Assembly (NCBI GenBank): GCA_018432235.1 | Contig: JAHDLO010000031.1 | Span: forward strand, 17,479 to 81,478 | Direction: 5' to 3' | Length of the DNA: 64,000 nucleotides | Source: Clostridiaceae bacterium | GTDB taxonomy: Bacteria; Bacillota; Clostridia; Peptostreptococcales; Natronincolaceae | Translations under genes and position numbers: made by a program | Shown here: positions 25,909 through 34,103 of the stretch, in pieces | Layout of the letters: the number at the start of each line of letters is the position of its first letter | Position numbering within the stretch: the stretch's first letter is position 1 | Notes under the pieces: model-generated | Database searches by the model: none | Seen by the model: only the letters and a program-made list of their open reading frames with translations | What the model was told of the DNA's origin: nothing

Positions 25909-27351
25909 ATGGAGCCGAAGGTAACACACAAAAGACAATTAGCAAAAAGGTTCCTCTGGTTTATGGCAATGGTAATATTAACAGCTACGATTGCTTTTAC
26001 GACTTTAGGAATAATTATTTTTACTAGAAAGAGCATTTATCCCAATGTATATATAGAATCAGTGAATGTAGGTGGATTGACTGAGGCTGAAGCAAGGCAA
26101 AGGGTGGCCAGTCTTTTTGAAAAGGAGCTAAGCAACTATCAGTTGAAGCTAAGTCATAAGGACAAGGTATGGGAATATCCCTATCAGGCTCTGGGCTATG
26201 GCTATTTATATGAGGATGCGGTGGCAGAGGCCTATGCAATCGGCAGGCAGGGCAATTATTTTCAACGTATAAAGGAAATTTATATGCTAAGGGAGTATCC
26301 GGTTTTTATTGATCTCAACAGCACCTATGCTGCAGATAAATTCTATGCTCTCGTGGAGGAAATACGTGAGTCGGTGGAAACCTTGCCACAGGATGCCGTG
26401 ATAAAACGCATCAATAGTGCCTTTGAAATCACTGCTGAAACCTTAGGGACAACAATAGACGAAGCAGAATTATCAGAGAGAATCGAAGAAAGCATAAGGA
26501 ATTTAAATAAGGAGAGCATAGAAATTCCGGTGAATTATATTGAACCTCGGATAACAGCAAAGGAGCTGGAGGCTGTGGATGAGGTAATTGGCGAGTTTTC
26601 CACCACCTTTGATGCAAAGGTAACGGGACGAAGCACCAATATTGCTATAGCCTCCTCCAGTATAAACGGTGTTTTACTAATGCCGAATGAGGGCTTTTCC
26701 TTTAATAAGCAAACCGGACCAAGAGGCATTAAGGAGGGCTATCAGGAGGCTCCTGTCATAGTTAACGGTCAGCTGGTGCCGGGGGTAGGGGGAGGCATAT
26801 GTCAGGTTTCCACCACTCTGTACAATGCGATTGTGAGGGCAAATTTAGAGGTGACCAAAAGACAAAATCATTCTCTGCCTGTGGCTTACGTTCCACTGGG
26901 ACATGATGCATCTGTGTTTTATGGCTATCTGGATTTGGAGTTTGTTAATAACAAGCCTTATCCTATTTATCTTGAAAGCTATGCCAGTGGCAACAAGGTA
27001 TACGTAAAGATATACAGCACTAAAACGGATGATATGGTTATAAAGCTGGTTTCTGAGGTTACAGAAACAATTGAGCCAAAGACGGAAATTAAAACAGATC
27101 AAAATTTATATGTCGGCGAAAAGCAGGTTGAAAAGGAAGCCAAAAAAGGCTATAGGGTAAATACCTATAAGGTCTATGCCTCAAAAACAGGTGAAGAGCT
27201 TAGGCGTGAACAGATTTCTAGAGATTATTATCCTCCTGTCCATGGGGTTATCATTGAGGGTAGCAAGCCAATTCCCGCCAGTGGAAAGGTGGAGGAGCCA
27301 GAGGCTACAGAGGACATTGAGGATATGCCTTCGGAAAACAGCACGCCCTAA
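25909..27351 (+). CDS. VanW family envelope protein with G5-like C-terminus
   Basis: Start ATG 25909 (480 residues) is favoured by GAGGAG 8 bases upstream; GTG 25900 and ATG 25903 are too close to it. One N-terminal membrane anchor (about residues 16-40) is followed by a peptidoglycan-binding-4-like domain, the VanW domain with FNKQTGPRGIKEGYQEAPVI and GGGICQVSTTLYNAI, and a G5-like C-terminal domain (about 390-460). The C-terminal tail is acidic. VanW proteins lie outside the membrane facing peptidoglycan; their enzymatic role is unsettled. It does not imply vancomycin resistance, as no van genes are nearby. Confidence 0.9.
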   Translation: MEPKVTHKRQLAKRFLWFMAMVILTATIAFTTLGIIIFTRKSIYPNVYIESVNVGGLTEAEARQRVASLFEKELSNYQLKLSHKDKVWEYPYQALGYGYLYEDAVAEAYAIGRQGNYFQRIKEIYMLREYPVFIDLNSTYAADKFYALVEEIRESVETLPQDAVIKRINSAFEITAETLGTTIDEAELSERIEESIRNLNKESIEIPVNYIEPRITAKELEAVDEVIGEFSTTFDAKVTGRSTNIAIASSSINGVLLMPNEGFSFNKQTGPRGIKEGYQEAPVIVNGQLVPGVGGGICQVSTTLYNAIVRANLEVTKRQNHSLPVAYVPLGHDASVFYGYLDLEFVNNKPYPIYLESYASGNKVYVKIYSTKTDDMVIKLVSEVTETIEPKTEIKTDQNLYVGEKQVEKEAKKGYRVNTYKVYASKTGEELRREQISRDYYPPVHGVIIEGSKPIPASGKVEEPEATEDIEDMPSENSTP

Positions 27352-27441
27352 TCATAAAGTAGATTTTTGTCGTATTTTGCGATAGAAATGTATTCTAATA
27401 TTTGTTATAATGTATCCAGAAATTCAATTCGGAGGAATTAT

Positions 27442-28152
27442 ATGGAATCATTGCTTTATGATAAAACCGTCAGCTGTCCGGTATGTAAGCATAGCTTTAC
27501 TACTAAGAAGGTTAGGAGCAGAAGCCTGCAAATAGTAGAACGTCAGGACGATTTGAACACGATCTACAAGGGTATAAATCCAAACTATTACGCAGTTTGG
27601 ATATGCCCAGAGTGTGGCTACAGCGCTACGGAAAATGAGTTTGACAGCTTTAATCCCCTGCATAGAAGGGTGTTTGAAGAGAATGTAAAAAGCCGATGGA
27701 ATAAAAGGAGCTATTGTGGTGTGCGCGGCATAAAGGAAGCGGAGGAAACGTTGAAGCTGGCTCTTTTGATTGGTCAGCTACTAAAAAAGTCTAAAAGCTA
27801 TTTAGGTACCCTTTGTTTAAAGCTGGCTTGGCTGTACAGAGAGGCAAGTAATACTAAAAAGGAAAGAGAATTTTTACAGCATGCCCTGACACATCTTACC
27901 CAATCCTATCAAAACGAGAGGCTAGAGGGCGGTGGTATAGACGAAATTACAGCAACCTACCTGGTGGGTGAATTAAACAGAAGCATGGGGAATTTTAGGG
28001 AAGCCATCAACTGGTACAACAAAACCCTGGAGCACCCCAACATAAAAAGCAGAAGGCAGCTTCAGCTGAAAACAAGAGAACAATGGAGATTAGCAAAGGA
28101 GCAATATGATAATGAAAAAGAAAATTCAAATGCCCAAGCTACTATATTATAG
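27442..28152 (+). CDS. DUF2225 family protein
   Basis: ATG 27442 (236 residues) has CGGAGGAAT upstream; the frame extends 25 codons further without an SD. Two CxxC pairs, CPVC near residue 12 and CPEC near residue 60, form a probable zinc ribbon. The rest is alpha-helical and TPR-like (LALLIGQLLKKSKSYLGTLCLKLAWLYREA; ATYLVGELNRSMGNFREAINWYNKTLEHP). This is the usual DUF2225 arrangement in Firmicutes; function unknown. The 3' end overlaps ogt by about 40 bases, suggesting coupling. Confidence 0.88.
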   Translation: MESLLYDKTVSCPVCKHSFTTKKVRSRSLQIVERQDDLNTIYKGINPNYYAVWICPECGYSATENEFDSFNPLHRRVFEENVKSRWNKRSYCGVRGIKEAEETLKLALLIGQLLKKSKSYLGTLCLKLAWLYREASNTKKEREFLQHALTHLTQSYQNERLEGGGIDEITATYLVGELNRSMGNFREAINWYNKTLEHPNIKSRRQLQLKTREQWRLAKEQYDNEKENSNAQATIL

Positions 28153-28657
28153 CCACATAATGTTGGAGGATATAAGCCTTATGGTATATTCCTCTGCAAA
28201 GGGACTGGTATGGCTGGATATTAATACCTCTGAGGAGGCATCTTTAAAGGCTGTTGAAAAAAAGCTGCCTAATGTTGAGCTGATCAATGCGCCTGAATTG
28301 AATACCCCCTACGAGAAGCAGCTAGTTGAATACTTCAATGGTGAAAGAAGGGAATTTGACATAGACCTGGATATTATAGGTACTGAGTTCCAGCAAAGGG
28401 TATGGCAGGCGTTGATGAAGATTCCCTATGGAGAGACCGTCAGCTACAAGGATATAGCCATTGCGGTAGGTAATCCCAAGGCTCTAAGGGCTGTGGGGAT
28501 GGCGAACAATAAAAATAAAATACCGATTATCATTCCCTGCCATAGGGTAATAGGCACCGATGGCAAGCTGGTGGGCTATGGCGGAGGCCTGCCCGTCAAG
28601 GAAAAGCTGCTTAAGCTGGAGGGAATCTCTATAAAGGACGAAAAAGTGGTGATATAG
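28112..28657 (+). CDS. ogt: Methylated-DNA--protein-cysteine methyltransferase
   Basis: 181 residues from ATG 28112 (ATG 28106 is also possible; AAAGGAG sits between 28095 and 28101). The acceptor cysteine is Cys143 in IIPCHRVIGTDG, preceded by the DNA-binding HTH region FQQRVWQALMKIPYGETVSYKDIA. A short N-terminal ribonuclease-like domain is present, as in Ogt/MGMT. It repairs O6-alkylguanine by irreversible alkyl transfer to itself. It overlaps the DUF2225 gene and ends in a terminator that includes its own stop codon. Confidence 0.94.
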   Translation: MKKKIQMPKLLYYSHIMLEDISLMVYSSAKGLVWLDINTSEEASLKAVEKKLPNVELINAPELNTPYEKQLVEYFNGERREFDIDLDIIGTEFQQRVWQALMKIPYGETVSYKDIAIAVGNPKALRAVGMANNKNKIPIIIPCHRVIGTDGKLVGYGGGLPVKEKLLKLEGISIKDEKVVI

Positions 28658-28670
28658 CCACTTTTTATTT
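28641..28670 (+). terminator. Terminator overlapping the ogt stop codon
   Basis: AAAAAGTGG (28641-28649) pairs with CCACTTTTT (28658-28666); the ogt stop is in the loop. Dispersed repeat B copy 1 begins directly downstream. Confidence 0.75.
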
Positions 28671-28759
28671 TTTCATAGGATTTTTTCCTATGAAATGGGG
28701 GGTTGTTAAGGGGGGCGTACCCCCCTTATTAAAATAAGGAGGATACAGCGAAGCGTCCC
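28671..28759 (+). repeat. Dispersed structured repeat B, copy 1
   Basis: About 89 bp related to 58343-58445 and 63836-64000. Hairpin 1 is TTTCATAGGA/TCCTATGAAA, hairpin 2 is AAGGGGGG/CCCCCCTT, and the 3' part contains ATACAGCGAAGCGTCC. Differences from the other copies keep both hairpins paired. The remaining gap to 28867 shows nothing else. Confidence 0.8.
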
Positions 28760-28867
28760 AAACTATTACCTCATCGGCGGCCGCAAGGATTTGGCATGTA
28801 ATACCCAATTTCCGAATAAAATGTAGAAATAAACGTAGAATTAACCCATAGGGAAAGGGGTATTGCT

Positions 28868-30154
28868 TTGAGTAAGACTAAAAATCCAATAATTATCATA
28901 CCAGGGCTGATGGGCTCAATCGGCGGGGATATGCTGCCGGGAACAGGCGAATGGCGTTTTGGTGTGGCGAAATGGGTCTATGACCCTTTAATTAAGGGGC
29001 TTCAGCAAATAGGCTATAGATTAAATGAAAACTTGTTTGTATGCTTTTACGACTGGAGGCTTAGTACAACAGAATCCGCTAGGCTTTATCTGGCACCCCT
29101 TATAAACAAGGTAAAGGAGTTATATCCTGAAAAAAAGCTGAATCTGATATGTCATAGCATGGGGGGACTGGTGGCCAGAAATTACCTGCAACAGGAGAAT
29201 AGCAGAGGACTTGTAGAAGATATATATATGCTGGGAACCCCCAACAAGGGGTCAATAGATGCCTATTATTTCTGGACCACAGGTAATGTGATGAAAAAGG
29301 ATAAAAGAACCTTCTACAATATGACCTATAGGGGTTATGTATGGCTAATCAGCAAGCTGCTAAGGCTTCCCTTGGGAACTGAAAGGCTGGAAGAGCTGCA
29401 CCAGTGCTTCCGAGGGATGCAGGATTTATTGCCATCTCAGGACTATGGCTACGTTTTGGCTTATCCCGATGCCATGGGGGAGCTAAAAATGCTGCCCCGA
29501 AGCTACATGAAATATCACAATCCAATGTTGGATGCCTTAAATAAAAATAAGGCAGCATTGGCTGAAAATGCCGATGCGGTCACCTGTCTCGTGGGGATTG
29601 GCACAGCAACCAATAGCCTGCTGATACTGGACAGGGAAATGCTGATGAAGGAAGGGGCAGAGACTTTAGTAGGCAGCAGCACTACCTTGGAGGGTGACGG
29701 CACTGTTACCCGGTGGAGTGCGACACTGGAGGGCTATCACAATGTAGAGCTTAAAAGCACGCATCAAGGGCTGGTTAAGGAATTCATAGCTTATTATCAT
29801 CAGCTTTTCAATGTGGCGGCAATGGAGTCCTCAGATCCACGAGAAAGCTATATACACTTGATCTTCACTACAGGTGTTGATTTATCCCTGAAGAGGGGGG
29901 ATGAAGTAGTACTGAGCTATATCAGCGGTAGATTTCAAAGCAAATATGAGTTTATATTTGAGGCGTTTCAGCAGCTAACCTGGCTTGCTCTAAGGCATAT
30001 GCCACTGGGGAGCTATGAAGCAGAGGTGTATAATATATCGAAGCAAAATCTGCAGCTGCTGCTTATGACAGAGCTACTGGAGGAGGAGCTGCTACAGGCA
30101 GAGGATGAGGTGGAGAAGAAGCAATATTACAAAATTTCCTTTGATATCAAATAA
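28868..30154 (+). CDS. LCAT/lipase-like alpha/beta hydrolase
   Basis: 428 residues from a TTG start with AAAGGGG upstream. The alpha/beta-hydrolase core is clear: an oxyanion-type GLMGS at residues 13-17 and nucleophile Ser97 in CHSMGGLVARNY, matching the lecithin:cholesterol acyltransferase-like family (first Gly of GHSMGG replaced by Cys). There is no signal peptide, so it is probably cytoplasmic. About 100 residues after the hydrolase core are helical and match nothing I know. Likely an esterase or acyltransferase on lipid-like substrates. It is separated from the cobalamin operon by the riboswitch promoter. Confidence 0.82.
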   Translation: MSKTKNPIIIIPGLMGSIGGDMLPGTGEWRFGVAKWVYDPLIKGLQQIGYRLNENLFVCFYDWRLSTTESARLYLAPLINKVKELYPEKKLNLICHSMGGLVARNYLQQENSRGLVEDIYMLGTPNKGSIDAYYFWTTGNVMKKDKRTFYNMTYRGYVWLISKLLRLPLGTERLEELHQCFRGMQDLLPSQDYGYVLAYPDAMGELKMLPRSYMKYHNPMLDALNKNKAALAENADAVTCLVGIGTATNSLLILDREMLMKEGAETLVGSSTTLEGDGTVTRWSATLEGYHNVELKSTHQGLVKEFIAYYHQLFNVAAMESSDPRESYIHLIFTTGVDLSLKRGDEVVLSYISGRFQSKYEFIFEAFQQLTWLALRHMPLGSYEAEVYNISKQNLQLLLMTELLEEELLQAEDEVEKKQYYKISFDIK

Positions 30155-30167
30155 AGGCAAAATCTTA

Positions 30168-30196
30168 TTGTAATATTGCAGCTCATTTGATATGAT
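30168..30196 (+). promoter_or_regulatory. Promoter of the cobalamin operon
   Basis: TTGTAA (30168-30173), 17-bp spacer, TATGAT (30191-30196), just ahead of the riboswitch. Confidence 0.6.
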
Positions 30197-30214
30197 TAGC
30201 ATGAACTGAATATT

Positions 30215-30372
30215 CTAATGCTAAGGTGCCTAAAGCTTAAAAGGGAAAGTGGTAAAAGCCACTACAGCCCCCGCTACTGTAGGTAATGACGAAGACAGCA
30301 AAAACCACTGGCAATGCCGGGAAGGATCTGTTGGTAGGAGGATTTACGAGTCAGGAGACCTGCCTTTGCATT
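30215..30372 (+). promoter_or_regulatory. Cobalamin (adenosylcobalamin) riboswitch
   Basis: The leader contains the conserved order of B12-riboswitch elements: the 5' AGGTGCC segment, AAAAGGGAA, the B12 box GCCACTACAGCCCCCGCTAC, the CCGGGAAGG segment and the 3' GAGTCAGGAGACCTGCC. It lies upstream of cobU and is followed by an intrinsic terminator, so adenosylcobalamin or a related corrinoid should reduce expression of the ten-gene operon by termination. Boundaries are approximate. Confidence 0.95.
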
Positions 30373-30427
30373 GTTGACAAATCTTCGGAGGGAAGGGGTG
30401 TTATGTATATTAAGAGATATTTTACAT

Positions 30428-30457
30428 ACCCTTACCTTATTACGGTAGGGGTTTTTC
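30428..30457 (+). terminator. Riboswitch-controlled terminator
   Basis: ACCCTTACC (30428-30436) pairs with GGTAGGGGT (30444-30452), seven-base loop, followed by a T run, 27 bp ahead of cobU. Confidence 0.85.
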
Positions 30458-30483
30458 TTTTATTTACAGACTAGAGGTGATTT

Positions 30484-31044
30484 ATGGATAACAGCAGGCT
30501 AATACTTGTCACAGGGGGAGCCAGAAGCGGTAAGAGCAGCTTCGGAGAAGCCATGTTTAAGCAGGAGGATAAGGTGCTATATATTGCAACTGCACAGGCC
30601 TTTGACGAGGAGATGAAGGAGCGTATTAGGAGACACAGGCAGCAACGCCCTGTACATTGGGAAACAATGGAGGCCTACAAGGGCTTTCCAGAGAAGCTTA
30701 AGGGCCTTTCTAGGGATACAACAGGTATATTATTGGACTGTGTTACTCTAATGGTTACAAATATTCTTTTAGAGTATCATTTAGGCTGGGAAACGGCAAC
30801 GACAGAAAAGCTAAATGAGATTGAGAATGATATCATGACGGAGGTAAAGGCCTTTATCGAAGGGCTGAAGCAGCTGTCTGTAAAAGCAGTTCTTATAACA
30901 AATGAGGTGGGCTGGGGACTGGTTCCCGACTATCCTCTGGGGAGAATCTTCAGGGATATTGCAGGAAGGGTTAACCAGTATATAGCAGCGGAGGCTGATG
31001 AGGTTCATTTGGTGGTTTGCGGAATTTCCAATAGGATTAAATAG
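30484..31044 (+). CDS. cobU: Adenosylcobinamide kinase / adenosylcobinamide-phosphate guanylyltransferase
   Basis: 186 residues, the normal CobU length. The P-loop GGARSGKSSFGE is at residues 9-20, and the second conserved stretch ILLDCVTLMVTNILL and the C-terminal VGWGLVPDYPLGRIFRDIAGRVNQ are typical. It phosphorylates adenosylcobinamide and transfers GMP to give adenosylcobinamide-GDP, in nucleotide-loop assembly. First gene after the riboswitch, with cobO starting 12 bp later. Confidence 0.95.
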   Translation: MDNSRLILVTGGARSGKSSFGEAMFKQEDKVLYIATAQAFDEEMKERIRRHRQQRPVHWETMEAYKGFPEKLKGLSRDTTGILLDCVTLMVTNILLEYHLGWETATTEKLNEIENDIMTEVKAFIEGLKQLSVKAVLITNEVGWGLVPDYPLGRIFRDIAGRVNQYIAAEADEVHLVVCGISNRIK

Positions 31045-31055
31045 GAGGTGTGGCG

Positions 31056-31601
31056 ATGCTGAAAAAAAGACTTGAAAAAGGCTTAATACATATTTATACC
31101 GGTGACGGCAAGGGAAAGACCACTGCTGCCATAGGACAGGGCACTAGAAGCTTTGGTGGCGGCTATAGGGTTTTAATGGTGCAGTTTTTAAAGGGCGATG
31201 ACACCGGAGAGCTTCACAGCATAGAGAAATTAGGAAAAGACTTCCAATTAAAACGCTTTGCAGCCCTAAATAACTTTTATAAGTTTTTACCAGAGGAGGA
31301 GAAGGCTAAAGCCAATGAGGATGCAGCAAGGGGCCTAGCCTTTATTAAGGCGGTACTTAAGCAAAATGAATACAATGTTATCATTATGGACGAGATAATG
31401 GCTACCCTATCCAATAACATGGTGGCGCTTGAGGATGTCCTCCAGTTGATCAAAGAGAAACCGGAGGATGTGGAGCTGATAATGACCGGAAGAAATGCAC
31501 CGGAGGAGCTTATTGCACTGGCGGACTATGTGACGGAAATGAAGCTGGTTAAGCACCCCTTTCAAAAGGGGATATATGCAAGGAAGGGAATCGAAAGCTA
31601 A
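31056..31601 (+). CDS. cobO: Corrinoid adenosyltransferase (CobA/CobO type)
   Basis: ATG 31056 (181 residues) is preferred to the GTG at 31050, which lies inside the SD GGAGGTG. The P-loop-like motif is GDGKGKTTAAIGQGTRS, and LMVQFLKG and IIMDEI follow, all typical of the BtuR/CobO family. It transfers the adenosyl group of ATP to the cobalt of cob(I)yrinate or other corrinoids. The 3' end overlaps the cobS start. Confidence 0.94.
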   Translation: MLKKRLEKGLIHIYTGDGKGKTTAAIGQGTRSFGGGYRVLMVQFLKGDDTGELHSIEKLGKDFQLKRFAALNNFYKFLPEEEKAKANEDAARGLAFIKAVLKQNEYNVIIMDEIMATLSNNMVALEDVLQLIKEKPEDVELIMTGRNAPEELIALADYVTEMKLVKHPFQKGIYARKGIES

Positions 31602-32338
31602 TGAAGCGATTTGTTGGAATGCTGCAATTTCTGACAAGAATTACAATTATAAAGGAGCTGCCCTTTGACGAGGAGTTTCATAAGGGCATTGTCTATTTTC
31701 CCTTAGTTGGGCTTGTACAGGGGCTGATTTTAGCAGCAGTATATGCCATCTCAGGCTATTTAGCCAATTCGGCTATGGCAGCCATATTTACAATAGCAGC
31801 ATACCTCTGTATCACAGGGGCATTGCATTTAGACGGGCTGGGCGATACCTTCGACGGCTTCTACAGCAGCAGACCAAAAGAGGGAATTCTGACCATAATG
31901 AAGGACAGTCGTCTGGGAACCAATGGCATGGCGGTATTGTTCTTTGCCCTATTAATTAAAATTACCGGAATTCAGTCTATGCTAGGGGTATCTCAAGCTC
32001 TTAAGCTGATTATTCTAATGCCGGTCTTTGGTAAGCTTTCCCTGGTGCTGGGGGCCTACAAGGCCAGTTATGCCCGCAAGGAGGGGTTAGGCAATATATT
32101 TATCGGAAGGGTTCAGTCATCAGAGGTGGTTACGGCTGCTATAACAGCAGCTCTCATTGCCTTAATTGATATTAAGAGCCTGTTTTTCCTGCCCTTTATA
32201 TTTATCATCGCCTTCATGTTTAAGACGCATGCCAACAATAAGATCGATGGCATGACCGGTGACACCTTGGGGGCTTTGGCTGAAATCGTGGAGGTCTGCT
32301 ATATACTCTATTTAATCATACTGCTGAAATGGACATAG
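31601..32338 (+). CDS. cobS: Adenosylcobinamide-GDP ribazoletransferase (cobalamin synthase)
   Basis: 245 residues with about six membrane helices. The conserved motif LHLDGLGDTFDGF (about residues 73-85) followed by KDSRLGTNGM identifies CobS. It joins adenosylcobinamide-GDP to alpha-ribazole or its phosphate at the membrane. Start overlaps the cobO stop (TAATG). The base donor gene cobT is not in this window. Confidence 0.95.
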   Translation: MKRFVGMLQFLTRITIIKELPFDEEFHKGIVYFPLVGLVQGLILAAVYAISGYLANSAMAAIFTIAAYLCITGALHLDGLGDTFDGFYSSRPKEGILTIMKDSRLGTNGMAVLFFALLIKITGIQSMLGVSQALKLIILMPVFGKLSLVLGAYKASYARKEGLGNIFIGRVQSSEVVTAAITAALIALIDIKSLFFLPFIFIIAFMFKTHANNKIDGMTGDTLGALAEIVEVCYILYLIILLKWT

Positions 32339-32351
32339 GTGGTGGTATTAT

Positions 32352-32954
32352 ATGACTAAGCTGGTACTTATAAGACATGGTGAAACCGATGATAATAAAG
32401 ATCAATATCTCAGCGGCTGGTCGGACCCCTGTTTGAATGAAGCAGGAAGACAGGCGGCAGAGGCGCTGGCTGCGTACATGAGAAATATAAAGCTGGATAC
32501 TATTGTATATAGCGGCTTGCAGAGGGCAGAGGAAACCGCCTATATCATCGGTAGGGGAAGGAACATTCCTATTTTGGTTAGAGAGTCCTTCAAGGAGCTT
32601 AATTTTGGCGTTTTTGAAGGCTTGCGTATGAAGGATATTGAAATGCAGCAGCCAGAGCTTTATAAGGCACTGGAGGCGGACTTTATCCATTTCAGATTTC
32701 CCGAGGGTGAGTGTCTCTACGATATGAATACAAGGGTTATAGCTGCCACAGAGGCGCTGTTGGAGGCGTATAGGGAAGCTACTGTAGCTCTGGTGGCCCA
32801 TTCGGGGGTTATCCGCTGCATACTGGCCCATTATATAACCGGAGATATCAATAAGCACTGGTGCTTTAAGGTGGAGCATTGCAGCCTTTCTATATTGGAG
32901 CTTCATGAAGGCTTTCCGGTGCTGACGAAGTTAAATGATACGGTAATTAAGTGA
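32352..32954 (+). CDS. cobC: Alpha-ribazole phosphatase-type histidine phosphatase
   Basis: 200 residues of the phosphoglycerate-mutase-like superfamily with RHGETDDN at residues 8-15, the second-helix R-containing segment and VALVAHSGVIRCILAHY with the second histidine. Location between cobS and the corrinoid importer genes supports dephosphorylation of alpha-ribazole phosphate or adenosylcobalamin phosphate. On sequence alone a general phosphatase is possible; the context makes CobC most likely. Confidence 0.88.
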   Translation: MTKLVLIRHGETDDNKDQYLSGWSDPCLNEAGRQAAEALAAYMRNIKLDTIVYSGLQRAEETAYIIGRGRNIPILVRESFKELNFGVFEGLRMKDIEMQQPELYKALEADFIHFRFPEGECLYDMNTRVIAATEALLEAYREATVALVAHSGVIRCILAHYITGDINKHWCFKVEHCSLSILELHEGFPVLTKLNDTVIK

Positions 32955-33060
32955 GAAAATTGTATAATGAATGAGTGGTGTTTATACAAAGCTAAAATAT
33001 ATAGGCATTCCACGGTAATATGCAATTTCCTCAAATAACATAGAGAAAAGAGGATGACAA

Positions 33061-34023
33061 ATGAGAATAAAAAAATCAATTTCTATATGGCTTGTTTTGA
33101 TCATTGCCCTAGCCCTATTTACCGGCTGCAGTAAAACAGTGGAGGAGTCAAAGGGGGACATGGTAGCTGACGGTCTTTATCCCATGACGATAGTGGACGG
33201 ATTGGGAAACACTGTTACTATTGCTAAAATGCCTGAAAGAATAATATCCGTTGCCCCCAGTATTACAGAAATTCTCTATGCCTTGGAGATAGAGGATAAA
33301 ATTGTAGGTGTTTCAGATTTCTGCGATTACCCTGCTGCTGCCCTTGAAAAGGAAAAGGTCGGAAGCTCATGGACAATCAATACAGAAAGAATTATAGAAA
33401 TGACACCGGATATCGTTTTTATATTTGGAGAGGGACAGGAGGAGGCAAACCAGCAAATTGCTGATGCCGGTATTACAATTGTCAAGTTTGAGCCGGAATC
33501 CATAGAGGAGATTTTGTCCGCCATAGGCGTAATTGGTACGATCACAGGAACAGAAGAAAAGGCCAATGCTTTAGCCCAGGAAATGAATGCTAAAAAGGCG
33601 GCTCTTGTGGAAAAGGTGAAGGACCAGCCTAAGAAAAAGGTATTTTATCAGGTTTGGGATGAGCCTCTGATGACTGCCGGTCCCGGCTCCTTTATCGATG
33701 AGCTGATTACCCTTGCGGGAGGTATAAATATCGCAATCGATGCTGGAGAGGCGTGGCCGATGTACAGTGCTGAGGCCTTAGTTGAAAATAATCCTGAGGT
33801 CTATATTTTGCCGGCCCATATCGGTGGCAATATGGCGTTATCCACGTCAGATATAGAGGTTCTTATAGAAGGTGTAAAATCAAGGCCCGGCTATGAGGCT
33901 ATTTCTGCTGTGGAAAACGATAGAATCCAACCTGTGGAGCCAAATATTGTTTCACGACCGGGAGTAAGAATTATTGAGGCACTGGAGCTGTTTGTCAATG
34001 CAATACATCCTGAATTAAACTAA
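33061..34023 (+). CDS. btuF: Corrinoid ABC importer substrate-binding lipoprotein
   Basis: 320 residues. A lipoprotein signal with lipobox FTGC (Cys22) is followed by a type III periplasmic-binding fold: VDGLGNTVTIAKMPERIISVAPSITEIL and GVSDFCDYP in the N lobe, and a C lobe ending VEPNIVSRPGVRIIEAL. The PERIISVAPSITEIL pattern is shared by BtuF and siderophore-binding proteins. Position inside the cobalamin operon, under the riboswitch, indicates vitamin B12 or cobinamide binding on the outer face of the membrane. A perfect palindrome follows before the permease gene. Confidence 0.9.
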   Translation: MRIKKSISIWLVLIIALALFTGCSKTVEESKGDMVADGLYPMTIVDGLGNTVTIAKMPERIISVAPSITEILYALEIEDKIVGVSDFCDYPAAALEKEKVGSSWTINTERIIEMTPDIVFIFGEGQEEANQQIADAGITIVKFEPESIEEILSAIGVIGTITGTEEKANALAQEMNAKKAALVEKVKDQPKKKVFYQVWDEPLMTAGPGSFIDELITLAGGINIAIDAGEAWPMYSAEALVENNPEVYILPAHIGGNMALSTSDIEVLIEGVKSRPGYEAISAVENDRIQPVEPNIVSRPGVRIIEALELFVNAIHPELN

Positions 34024-34030
34024 TTTATCT

Positions 34031-34046
34031 CCCGCCTTAAGGCGGG
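34031..34046 (+). other. Intra-operon palindrome between binding protein and permease genes
   Basis: CCCGCCTTAAGGCGGG is a perfect 16-bp palindrome just 7 bp after the binding-protein stop. There is no T run. Such stem-loops often protect the upstream mRNA and let a binding protein accumulate above its permease. Confidence 0.55.
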
Positions 34047-34103
34047 ATTTACTCTTTGCAAAGGGAAAACAAAGCATGAAGTGCTTTTGTTGATGGAGGA
34101 CTT

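Noticed and set aside
25909..27351. Vancomycin resistance gene because of the VanW domain
   Set aside because: VanW-domain proteins are common envelope proteins in Clostridia; no ligase, dehydrogenase or dipeptidase genes of a van cluster are nearby.
28671..28759. Group II intron end
   Set aside because: Insertion behind a terminator fits group IIC behaviour, but no domain V, no GTGYG-type 5' end and no reverse transcriptase are visible in any of the three copies.
30286..30474. 62-residue reading frame ahead of cobU
   Set aside because: It overlaps the conserved cobalamin riboswitch core and its terminator and has no SD.
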